Source: Paramagnetospirillum magnetotacticum MS-1
GTDB taxonomy: Bacteria > Pseudomonadota > Alphaproteobacteria > Rhodospirillales > Magnetospirillaceae
Direction of reading: 5' to 3'
Length of the DNA: 64,000 bases
Assembly: GCF_000829825.1 (NCBI RefSeq)
Contig: NZ_JXSL01000023.1
Location: forward strand, 62,001 to 126,000
In this document: one piece after another, positions 57,330-64,000 of the stretch
Layout of the letters: each line of letters opens with the position of its first letter
How positions within the stretch are numbered: position 1 is the first letter of the stretch
The notes under the pieces: generated by a model
The model's database searches: none
The model's input: the letters and a program-made list of their open reading frames with translations, nothing else
What the model was told of the DNA's origin: nothing
Made by a program: the position numbers and the translations under genes

Positions 57330-57520
57330 GCGGCAACCCCATTGTTGGAGTTGCGGAGCGACGCGGCCCAATTGGCGATAAGGTCCGCTTCCCAGGCGAT
57401 GGAGCGGCCAAAGCGAATCGGTGCGGGGAACTTGCGTTCGTCAATCATCCGCTTGAGCGTCATGCGGTTATTGACGATTCCTTGTTCGACAAGGTCTTTA
57501 TATCGCAGAAGGGTTTTCAT
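57326..57520 (-). CDS. AlpA/excisionase-like HTH protein
   Basis: About 64 residues from the ATG at 57520 (GGAG nine bases upstream); a GTG at 57538 is an alternative. Winged-helix of the AlpA/MerR-like type: LLRYKDLVEQGIVNNRMTLKRMIDERKFPAPIRFGRSIAWEADLIANW in pieces, with the typical 'FP-P-R-G-...-W' wing. AlpA activates integrase or excision in P4-like elements and PICIs. Between the small HTH gene and the unknown small genes, same strand as the integrase. Confidence 0.83.
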   Translation of the reverse strand: MKTLLRYKDLVEQGIVNNRMTLKRMIDERKFPAPIRFGRSIAWEADLIANWAASLRNSNNGVAA

Positions 57521-57598
57521 GGGGGTGATCTCCGTCACTTGTTGTAACTGGAGAGCACCCTAGCCAAACCGTCCGGGAAGATGCCCCGGTGTTCCCAA

Positions 57599-58036
57599 CT
57601 ATTTTTTCGGCAGCAATCCCATGTCGCGCAGCCCGCGATTCACCGCCCTTTTGACGGTGTCCGGCTTCATACCCATGTCCTTGGCCAGTTTCTGCAACAC
57701 GGCCTCTTTACTCTGTCGAGAATTCCGGGCTTGTGCGAGCTGGTACAGCTCCGCCCACTTGCGGTCACGGTCAATGGTGGTGCGGAGCTTCCCACCCTCG
57801 GAGGACCCATCAAGCGACACCAGACTCCGGGCCGCTTCTCGGTGCAGTTCCAGAAATTCGATAACGTCATGGATCGCCGCTTCGGCGGCGTCCTCGGCTC
57901 CTTTTCGGTAGGTGGCGCAGGACTCGGCGGAGTATCCCCCCTCCTCATAATTGTCGGCCAGATTGCGGGCTGTCTTACGGAGCATCCGTTCGAGCATGGC
58001 CTTCAGTGATTCGGCCCGTTCTTTCGCTGCGGTCAT
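57599..58036 (-). CDS. HTH-containing hypothetical protein
   Basis: About 145 residues from the ATG at 58036. Helical N-terminal part (AKERAESLKAMLERMLRKTARNLADNY; EDAAEAAIHDVIEFLELHRE) and a C-terminal segment KEAVLQKLAKDMGMKPDTVKRAV that looks like an HTH. Its start lies 60 bases inside the 3' end of the integrase gene, so the two overlap. Function unknown; regulator is an inference. Confidence 0.6.
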   Translation of the reverse strand: MTAAKERAESLKAMLERMLRKTARNLADNYEEGGYSAESCATYRKGAEDAAEAAIHDVIEFLELHREAARSLVSLDGSSEGGKLRTTIDRDRKWAELYQLAQARNSRQSKEAVLQKLAKDMGMKPDTVKRAVNRGLRDMGLLPKK

Positions 58037-59327
58037 TCTCCCCCCCCACCACCTTGGCGACAAAAGCATCCCAGTCGGCGAACAGCTTCTTTTTCTGGGG
58101 GAGATATTTGGCGCGGTTGTAGACGCCAGCCACACCAGCCTTCGTCCCGGATATATGGTTTACGGCAGCCTCAACGATGTGCGGATCGGCGTCTAGTTCG
58201 TCGCCAGCCATGGTGACAAAGGTCCGCCGAATATCGTGGAAGGTCCAGCCCGGCATAGGCTTGCGCTCATCCTTGGCGCGGCGGGCGGCGATGGCGGTAT
58301 CTATCCGCTTCTTTGCCTTCGAAAATCCCGAAATCGGTGCCTTTGTCGTCGTGGTCAATATCCACGGGCAACGGCGGTACTTCGGCAGTCCGCCCAAGAT
58401 GGTGGTGGCCGTCTTGGCCAGAGGAATCAGGTTGTCGCGGCGATTCTTGGTCCGCTCACCCGGCAGCGTCCAAAGTGGCCCCTCCCCATCCAGGTCCGCG
58501 AACTCCGACCACACCGCCTCGGCCACCTCCTTTTCGCGTTGGCCGGTCAAAATCAACAGCTTGACCATGGGCCCGAAGGGATGCCCTACGGCATCGGCTG
58601 CGGCCCAGACGTCGCGCAACTCCTCTACCGATAGCACCCGATCCTTGGTGACGGCCGCTTGCGGTTTGGGGACCGTGAGGGTGGGTGGAACTTGGATCAA
58701 ATCGCGCTCCGCACACCAGCGAAAGAATTTTGAGAAGTACCGGCGTTGCGAGGCAGCCTTGGCCAGGGCGCCCCGTGCGGTGATGGCGTCCAGCACGTCC
58801 AGCACATCGCGCTTACTGATCTCGGTCACCATCTTGTCAGTCCAGGCGGCCACGTCGGTGCCTTGTAGAGCGGCTTTGTATGCCCGTGCGGTGCTATCCC
58901 TGAGCCCGCCCTTGGCTTGCCCGACATGTTTGGCCATGAAATCCTTCACCACGGCCGGGAACAGCAACTTGGCATTTACCGCCCGTTGGGCCTCTTGCAT
59001 CTGGGCATTCGCGGCCTCGCGCTCGGCCCAAACAATCCGAGGGTCTTTTCCCACGGAGGCAATCGCCATGGCGTCCTTTGCCTTGGTGCGTGCCTCTTCC
59101 AGGGCGTCGCGGCGCATCTTTTCATCCACGGCATCGGCGGGATACCAGCCGAGGGTGATACGGGTCAGCTTGGACCCGATCCGCAGCAGCGCGAAGAAGG
59201 TCTTAGCCCCAGAGTAATTCGCACGCACGCCGAAGCCGGATGTGGTGGCGTCGTTATAATCGACCTGCCCGGCGGCGGGCGGTGCCATCCGGTCCAGAGC
59301 CGCGACGGTGAGTTTCATCTTGGGCAT
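57975..59327 (-). CDS. int: tyrosine recombinase/integrase (P4-type)
   Basis: About 450 residues from the ATG at 59327 (GAGG upstream); the open frame extends to 59426, but that part covers the octamer repeats. N-terminal DUF4102-like arm-binding domain (LTVAALDRMAPPAAGQVDYNDATTSGFGVRA pieces), a core-binding domain (FMAKHVGQAKGGLRDSTARAYKAAL), and a catalytic domain with Arg264 (TGQREKEVAEAVW), His364 and Arg367 (FHDIRRTF), His391 (VNHISG) and the nucleophile Tyr403 (GVYNRA). Lies just inside the right att site and presumably integrated the element into tRNA-Lys. Confidence 0.96.
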   Translation of the reverse strand: MPKMKLTVAALDRMAPPAAGQVDYNDATTSGFGVRANYSGAKTFFALLRIGSKLTRITLGWYPADAVDEKMRRDALEEARTKAKDAMAIASVGKDPRIVWAEREAANAQMQEAQRAVNAKLLFPAVVKDFMAKHVGQAKGGLRDSTARAYKAALQGTDVAAWTDKMVTEISKRDVLDVLDAITARGALAKAASQRRYFSKFFRWCAERDLIQVPPTLTVPKPQAAVTKDRVLSVEELRDVWAAADAVGHPFGPMVKLLILTGQREKEVAEAVWSEFADLDGEGPLWTLPGERTKNRRDNLIPLAKTATTILGGLPKYRRCPWILTTTTKAPISGFSKAKKRIDTAIAARRAKDERKPMPGWTFHDIRRTFVTMAGDELDADPHIVEAAVNHISGTKAGVAGVYNRAKYLPQKKKLFADWDAFVAKVVGGENDRSERTGRITEGHARTDAP

Positions 59328-59337
59328 GCCGACCTCA

Positions 59338-59395
59338 TAGGTAACATAGGTAACACGAGTCGGAACTCGGACAGCGCGGCATGCGCTGTTACCTA
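59338..59395 (-). promoter_or_regulatory. TAGGTAAC repeats at right end, upstream of int
   Basis: TAGGTAAC at 59338-59345 and 59347-59354 in direct orientation, and its inverse GTTACCTA at 59388-59395. They lie between the int start codon and the right att site. Integrase arm sites or an int autoregulation operator. Confidence 0.6.
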
Positions 59396-59523
59396 TTGTA
59401 ATATACAGTGATATCAGATTGAGCAATATCCTTGTGTTTTGGCGGCTTATGCCGCTATGGACTCGCTAACCTTTTGGCCGATTTGTTATGTCGTGAGATA
59501 ACAGGATACCCCGCCGCAACGGC

Positions 59524-59575
59524 CTCTTAATCAGCTGGCCCAAGGTTCGAGTCCTTGTGCGCCCACCAAATTCAG
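59524..59575 (+). repeat. right attachment site
   Basis: 52-bp copy of the 3' half of tRNA-Lys and seven following bases, identical to 46494-46545. It lacks the 5' half of the tRNA, so it is not a gene. Confidence 0.95.
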
Positions 59576-59576
59576 G

Positions 59577-59614
59577 GGCCCCGGAAGCTACGGCTTCCGG
59601 GGCCTTTGACTTTT
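59577..59614 (+). terminator. original terminator of tRNA-Lys, displaced by the element
   Basis: 12-bp stem GGCCCCGGAAGC/GCTTCCGGGGCC with a four-base loop, followed by TTT and a later TTTTT. It starts two bases after the right att copy, at the place it would have had just downstream of the tRNA before integration. Confidence 0.8.
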
Positions 59615-59858
59615 TGGCCACCCCCGGATTGGTCAGGAAGGCTGTCATTGGTTTGCAGCCCATTCCGCAAGTGGTTTGCAAACTCGTTCCCTACGAGTTC
59701 CCATCACCGCCCCTCCCGGCCCCTTAACCGGCGCTTGCTGGTTTTGAGCATTCACCGGGGGAGGGTCAATCATTCCGCCTTTCGACCGGACCAGAACACC
59801 GCTACATTACCGACCGCCAAGCGAATTGGCCTTATATTGTAGTTTTACGAGTCTGGAT

Positions 59859-61478
59859 ATGAAATCACTTCAAGCTATCTCATTGCGTGGCGCGGCCGTG
59901 GCATGCTGCATTACCCTTGCCGTCCTATTCACTGGTTGCGCGCAACAAGAGATAGCCGCCCCGCCCCCCCAGCATTGGATCACGACCGAACGGCCCGCTA
60001 TCCTGAGAAGCGCTGCGGTGACCCGCTATCACATGGGCCTGACAATGCCCATCTATGGACTGGCGCTGGTGGATCATCGGCTGCTGTTCAATATTCACCC
60101 CAACCCCCGGGAAACCTGGAGCAACTTCCTGTTTGAACTCGATCTGGCGCAGAATCAGGTGAGGCCAGTGCCCATCACCGGGCGCGACGGGGTCGATCGC
60201 ATGTATTTCCTTGTCCCGGGCGCGTCCTCCAAGCTTTTGGCTGGCTATTACCAGGGGCAAAGCGGATATGTCTATGAGATCAGGCTCGATGGACCCAAGG
60301 CCGTGGTGGAGGCGGTCCACGAGACCTATATGACCTTCCCCATGGGGCTCTTCAATGATGGAGGGACGAGTGGACGTTCGGCCCTGGTAAGTGCCGCGAC
60401 TCCGGTCAGCCTGAATCTTGATACCGGCAAAGCGAACGACCTGTTGCCTTTGCCCTCCCTGGCGTTTTCTCCCCAAGGCATCATCCGGCTGAAGAATGGT
60501 ACCATCCTGATTGCCGACACACCCATGAGCAGGTTAATTGCGATCAACTCACCTCAGGACATCAGGTATTTGAACCTGCCCGACGGAGTCCGTCCCCGTC
60601 AGATGGTCGAGGACGACCGGGGCCGAGTCTTCATCACTTGCACCGACAAGGCCGACGTCAAAGGACATGTCCTGATGATGGATCGGGACCTGAACCTGTC
60701 GATCCTGGAACAGTCACGGGCCTTACTGACTCCGCTGCCCGAGAAAATACATCTGGAAGGAATCGACTTCGACCCCATCCGCCACAAATTGTATTTCGCA
60801 GAAATGTCCAACGGCGTCGTAATGGAAGTCGATATAGATAAGGAAACCTATCTACCCTCAGGACGTGCCGTGCTGGAACTCGTCAATGCCGCGGAAGCGG
60901 TCATGCCCACGGACACGCTCATGCCCCTTCTCCAGATGTTTGCAGCTGGCACCTCGGATGCGGTACGCAATGTCCCCATCCCAGCCACGGGACGGTTGAC
61001 CAGCTACCCGTTTCAGACCGCCAACAATAAACTCGTCAACTGGGAAAGTTATGCAGGCCGCCCCTATCGGGTGGTCAACGATGGAAGCGAGCCAAAGAAC
61101 CGAGGTAGCGTCACCATCGAGACCGGTGCGATCCCCATAGCGTTGCGCCCCTTGGTCGAAAACGTCCCAACCAATTCATATTATGATACCTCTTTGGCGG
61201 GCAAGACCGTGGTGGTCTCGGCCTGGGCGGACGGGGTCGCGCCTCAATGCGTCCGTGTCGGATTCTATCGCGGCAATTCGATGCAAGCCGGATTCGGAGG
61301 GGTGAACGGCAAGAAAGGCATGTCAGAACCGGGGGTCTCGGAATTGCTGACCTACCGGGGGCAGATTGACCCGCAATTCACATCGTCAAATCCGTTTATC
61401 CTGATCGCCGCCAATTGCCGCGTCAGACTGCATAACATCCAGTATTACTCCTGCGACAGCAAAGGTTATGATTGCTAA
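59859..61478 (+). CDS. secreted lipoprotein with beta-propeller-like repeats, unknown function
   Basis: About 539 residues from the ATG at 59859. Signal with lipobox LAVLFTGCAQQ. The body shows repeated strand-like units of propeller type: NGTILIADTPMSRLIAINSPQ, DDRGRVFITCTDKADVKGHVLMM, IDFDPIRHKLYFAEMSNGVVMEVD, as in SMP-30/NHL-like proteins, and a separate C-terminal beta domain with several cysteines (SYYDTSLAGKTVVVSAWADG ... NCRVRLHNIQYYSCD). Its neighbours are another lipoprotein and an O-antigen ligase-like gene, so an envelope or exopolysaccharide role is possible. Not recognised further. Confidence 0.7.
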   Translation: MKSLQAISLRGAAVACCITLAVLFTGCAQQEIAAPPPQHWITTERPAILRSAAVTRYHMGLTMPIYGLALVDHRLLFNIHPNPRETWSNFLFELDLAQNQVRPVPITGRDGVDRMYFLVPGASSKLLAGYYQGQSGYVYEIRLDGPKAVVEAVHETYMTFPMGLFNDGGTSGRSALVSAATPVSLNLDTGKANDLLPLPSLAFSPQGIIRLKNGTILIADTPMSRLIAINSPQDIRYLNLPDGVRPRQMVEDDRGRVFITCTDKADVKGHVLMMDRDLNLSILEQSRALLTPLPEKIHLEGIDFDPIRHKLYFAEMSNGVVMEVDIDKETYLPSGRAVLELVNAAEAVMPTDTLMPLLQMFAAGTSDAVRNVPIPATGRLTSYPFQTANNKLVNWESYAGRPYRVVNDGSEPKNRGSVTIETGAIPIALRPLVENVPTNSYYDTSLAGKTVVVSAWADGVAPQCVRVGFYRGNSMQAGFGGVNGKKGMSEPGVSELLTYRGQIDPQFTSSNPFILIAANCRVRLHNIQYYSCDSKGYDC

Positions 61479-61578
61479 GCTTGATTCGAGACGGTACCCA
61501 AAGCAGCAGGATAGATCTCAGATCAATCTATAAGGAAGTTGAGCGATACCGATATCAGCAGTTTTTCGAGGTATCCGG

Positions 61579-62454
61579 ATGTTTGACTCCAACGTGATAA
61601 GACGGTGGGCCGCTTGCCTCGTCTCCGTCTTGTTGACATCCAGTTGTAGCGATGGAAGCGGTTTTTGCGGTTCCTCAGTCAATGCCAAGGCACCGGTCTG
61701 CTCGATGACCGAGGCACAGATGGCCGCCCTTCCTGTCCGGGCGGAATGGTGGCATCCCAAGCAAACTGTCACGCTGCACGCCCTTGAGACGGCCTCGCAA
61801 ACCGAAGCTTTGCGGCGGGCCGTCGGCGGCCACGCCGGAATGGAACTGGCTGGCATTGCCGTTCCCGACCCGGAATCCCAGCGCTGTGATATCTACGTGG
61901 CCTTACCGCCTAACCCTTCGGCTTTTCAGTTGGAGGCGGTGGGCCACGAACTTCTTCACTGCCTTGCTGGCGGCTTCCATCCCGACATGCTGACCGGCAA
62001 GGCTGCCTCCAGCTATCTTTCTGCCCGTCAGGCGGCGGCCCAACGTGACGGCCTCTCACTCGCTATCGAGGCGGCAGAGAAGCAATCACGATGGACCTTG
62101 TCGTGCACATTTGGAACCGGCTCGTGCCCGCCGCCGGGCCGTAAGGCAGGAAAAACGATCGAGATTACCTTTCACCCGGTAACCGCCGATACCCAGGACC
62201 GCCTCCATAGGGCATTGGAGCCAACATCACATCGGGATCAGGGGGGCATCCTGACCGATCCTTCCGGGCGATACTGCGATATATACCTGACGCTTCCCCC
62301 CACCTATCTGGGTCGCGGCATGGAGAGCCTGGGACGGCGGATGCTCGCATGCTTCACGCCCTCGTCCAGCACAGTCTCAACCGAGCAACGCCAGCGGATC
62401 ATCGACGAACTGCTGGCTGCCTCGCCCCCAACCCCCAACCCCATCAAGCCCTGA
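61579..62454 (+). CDS. lipoprotein with duplicated domain; first copy has HExxH motif
   Basis: 291 residues, lipobox LLTSSCSDG (Cys23). Two copies of a domain about 130 residues apart: CDIYVALPP at 103 and CDIYLTLPP at 233, and preceding WHPKQTVTLHALE... against ITFHPVTADTQDRLHRAL. The first copy has GHELLHCL at 122-129, a zinc-metalloprotease HExxH motif; in the second it is GRRMLACF at 252-259, so inactive. No known family recognised. A periplasmic or outer-membrane peptidase is a reasonable inference only for copy one. It converges with the next gene. Confidence 0.7.
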   Translation: MFDSNVIRRWAACLVSVLLTSSCSDGSGFCGSSVNAKAPVCSMTEAQMAALPVRAEWWHPKQTVTLHALETASQTEALRRAVGGHAGMELAGIAVPDPESQRCDIYVALPPNPSAFQLEAVGHELLHCLAGGFHPDMLTGKAASSYLSARQAAAQRDGLSLAIEAAEKQSRWTLSCTFGTGSCPPPGRKAGKTIEITFHPVTADTQDRLHRALEPTSHRDQGGILTDPSGRYCDIYLTLPPTYLGRGMESLGRRMLACFTPSSSTVSTEQRQRIIDELLAASPPTPNPIKP

Positions 62455-62460
62455 CTCCAG

Positions 62461-64000
62461 TCATCGGAACTCGATCAACTGGCGCACCACCGGATCAAGT
62501 GGCATAAATCGCTCTATCCCAGCGGCGGCTGACGCCCTGAACGAAGCAATGGCCTGGGGCCGCATGGCCGGATCCCGACCAAGGATCAGGAGCAGCCCCC
62601 GGAAATACAGGCCAACAGGATCACGGCTATCGCGACCAATAATCGGGGTAACCAACTGCTCAACCGCCGTCAGATCTCCGGCCATGGCCCTATCCGTCAG
62701 ATAAGCTATGGCCTGATCGGTGCGCCCAGGCGCCAATAGGAGTAAACGCTCGAGCCAAAGCCGCCACAGATCGCGGCTACCCGGCAGATCCGGCGCCAAC
62801 CAAGCCAGTTCCTTACTGAAATAGAGATAGGACTGAACCCCAAGGCCGACGGTAATCAACATAATACTATCGCTTTGGGGGATGCGCTCCCGCAGGGTCG
62901 CCATCATGGCCCGTGCTGCAGGAACCAGGGCCGGATTAGTCCGGCCTCCTTCTTTGGCGAAGTCGGCAAATGCATCACGAATAGCCTCTGCCGTTTCCAG
63001 ATCCGATCCGCGAGGATCGGCGGGCCAGACTCGCTCCATAGCGGTTCTATTCGCCACGTCCCTGCGCAAGTCCCTGATATTCAACCCGTACTCGGCCAGT
63101 ATCTGAGATGCAAACAACGGCAGGGTAGCGACCAGCATCAGGCCCCAGGCGCCCCCCCTCCTGAAGAAGGCGGGAACAGTCCTCTCGTCCACCGAACGTG
63201 CAACTGCGGCCATCCCCAGGGCGAAGAACGGCAGGGAAAAGCAGAGATGAAACCAGACGGCGGCAATAAGGGCATAGGCAAGAGCCAAAACAGTCGCCGT
63301 CGGTCGCGCCGCTGGAGCCGCATATAGGGGCAGCACCATGAATCCCGCTAAGACCAGGATCGCTCCCGGAAGCCCCACTGCGTGAAGTGTGTCCAAAAGC
63401 CAGTTATGGCTACTAAAATAGTCACTGGACAGGAAGATCCAGGTTGGCTGCCATAAATTTTCACCAGTGACATTAAGATTGGCATGGAAGGCATCTTGAA
63501 CCCGCCCCCAACCCTGTCCACTCAACCAGAAGGATGAACGGGCCATGTCGGCCAGCATCATATCCTGTAGATGGGCACGATCCACCAGCGATGGACTGTC
63601 GAGAAACGGCTTGGCAACCCGCAGGGCGAAGGGGGGCAAGAGTGCCGCTCCCCCCACCAGAGCAGCCGCCCCCCAGGGGGACCGAGTGACCATCCGGATA
63701 GGCCAAACTGGCAATCGCTCAGAGAGCAACACCAGAACCGCACCACCGATCAGGATGCTCCAAGCGGTTAGGCTGTGGGAGGCAAAAACGCAACCCAGCG
63801 AAGCAAATGCCAACATCACGGCAAGAGGCCAGTCCCTGCGAGCCCACGCCCAAGGCCGCGCCAAGACTGGAAGAGCGACGCCGATCCAGCCGTAATAGGC
63901 TTCGACGTAGAGTAGCAGCGTATGGTCAAGATCGGCGGAAAGGCGGTCGAATACCTTGAGCCCGGCGACCGCCAGCGCTACCGCAGCCGCAGCCCAACAC
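62461..64000 (-). CDS. O-antigen ligase/polymerase-like membrane protein (5' end outside window)
   Basis: The frame is open to the right edge; the TTG at 63864 is internal, since codons upstream to 63999 continue with a hydrophobic protein (VALAVAGLKVFDRLSADLD). Polytopic, with a Wzy_C-like loop: SGQGWGRVQDAFHANLNVTG, a SSHNWLLDTLHAVGLPGAILV motif typical of O-antigen ligases and PglL-like oligosaccharyltransferases, and then more membrane segments. The C-terminal half (about 200 residues) is a soluble helical domain with TPR-like features (AIAYLTDRAMAGDLTAVEQL). Acts on lipid-linked glycans in the inner membrane (family knowledge). Substrate unknown. Confidence 0.8.
   Translation of the reverse strand, partial: CWAAAAVALAVAGLKVFDRLSADLDHTLLLYVEAYYGWIGVALPVLARPWAWARRDWPLAVMLAFASLGCVFASHSLTAWSILIGGAVLVLLSERLPVWPIRMVTRSPWGAAALVGGAALLPPFALRVAKPFLDSPSLVDRAHLQDMMLADMARSSFWLSGQGWGRVQDAFHANLNVTGENLWQPTWIFLSSDYFSSHNWLLDTLHAVGLPGAILVLAGFMVLPLYAAPAARPTATVLALAYALIAAVWFHLCFSLPFFALGMAAVARSVDERTVPAFFRRGGAWGLMLVATLPLFASQILAEYGLNIRDLRRDVANRTAMERVWPADPRGSDLETAEAIRDAFADFAKEGGRTNPALVPAARAMMATLRERIPQSDSIMLITVGLGVQSYLYFSKELAWLAPDLPGSRDLWRLWLERLLLLAPGRTDQAIAYLTDRAMAGDLTAVEQLVTPIIGRDSRDPVGLYFRGLLLILGRDPAMRPQAIASFRASAAAGIERFMPLDPVVRQLIEFR

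Larger units (their letters stand above)
46494..59575. mobile_element. 13-kb integrative element, probable phage satellite (PICI-like), in tRNA-Lys
   Basis: Bounded by a 52-bp perfect direct repeat (46494-46545 and 59524-59575) that starts at the first anticodon-loop base of tRNA-Lys. The element spans 13,030 bp from repeat to repeat. Its integrase gene lies just inside the right repeat and reads leftward. Going left: integrase, HTH protein, AlpA-like regulator, unknown small proteins, primase-polymerase/helicase, phasin, small terminase P27, MCP-haemerythrin, small genes, left repeat. There is no capsid, portal, tail, lysis or large terminase gene and no conjugation gene. Size and gene order match phage-inducible chromosomal islands. 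Alternatives are a decayed prophage or a P4-like integrative plasmid. Confidence 0.85.

Noticed and set aside
59524-59575. Possible second tRNA-Lys
   Set aside because: Only the 3' half is present; it is the right attachment repeat.
63864-64000. TTG at 63864 as start of the ligase-like gene
   Set aside because: The upstream frame stays open to the window edge and encodes a hydrophobic segment in keeping with the family.

Overview
The window looks like chromosome of a GC-rich alphaproteobacterium of the Rhodospirillales, most probably a Magnetospirillum-type organism. This rests on gene order (tpiA, secG, pyrG, kdsA, eno; ppiD next to trpE), on the many chemosensory and histidine-kinase genes, and on a phasin and haemerythrins. 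No rRNA and no magnetosome genes are present, so the genus is an inference.

Layout. 1-5.6 kb: signalling block (hybrid kinase truncated by the window edge, LuxR-type regulator, TonB-family protein, a kinase with a solute-binding partner). 5.7-11.1 kb: housekeeping set eno, kdsA, pyrG, secG, tpiA on the minus strand. 11.1-15.5 kb: TPR-methyltransferase, haemerythrin, then a sulfur operon dsrE-tusA-SQR-DUF1641. 15.7-19.2 kb: ppiD and trpE. 19.3-24.9 kb: slipin, a winged-helix regulator and a copper module (copZ, cueR, copA) with two CueR-type operators. 25-34.4 kb: MCP, liv branched-chain amino-acid transporter (no binding protein), a kinase fused to a binding protein, and a REC-GGDEF diguanylate cyclase. 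34.5-38.6 kb: lipoprotein operon around lpoB. 38.8-46.3 kb: argC, gamma-carbonic anhydrase, a degenerate GGDEF/EAL-like protein, AsmA and TrpB2.

46.5-59.6 kb: a 13.0-kb integrated element. It is bounded by a 52-bp direct repeat whose left copy is the 3' half of an intact tRNA-Lys(CTT). Read inward from the right end it carries a tyrosine integrase, an HTH protein, an AlpA-like regulator, small unknown genes, a primase-polymerase/helicase, a phasin, a lone P27-type small terminase, and an MCP with a C-terminal haemerythrin domain. There are no capsid, tail or large-terminase genes. This is the architecture of a phage satellite (PICI-like), here carrying an oxygen- or redox-sensing chemoreceptor and a PHB-granule protein as apparent cargo. 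It also has end-proximal TAGGTAAC repeats, a replacement terminator for the tRNA, and a strong hairpin inside the primase gene. It is the most interesting object in the window.

59.8-64 kb: two secreted lipoproteins (one beta-propeller-like, one with a duplicated domain of which only one copy keeps an HExxH motif) and an O-antigen ligase-like membrane protein cut by the window edge.
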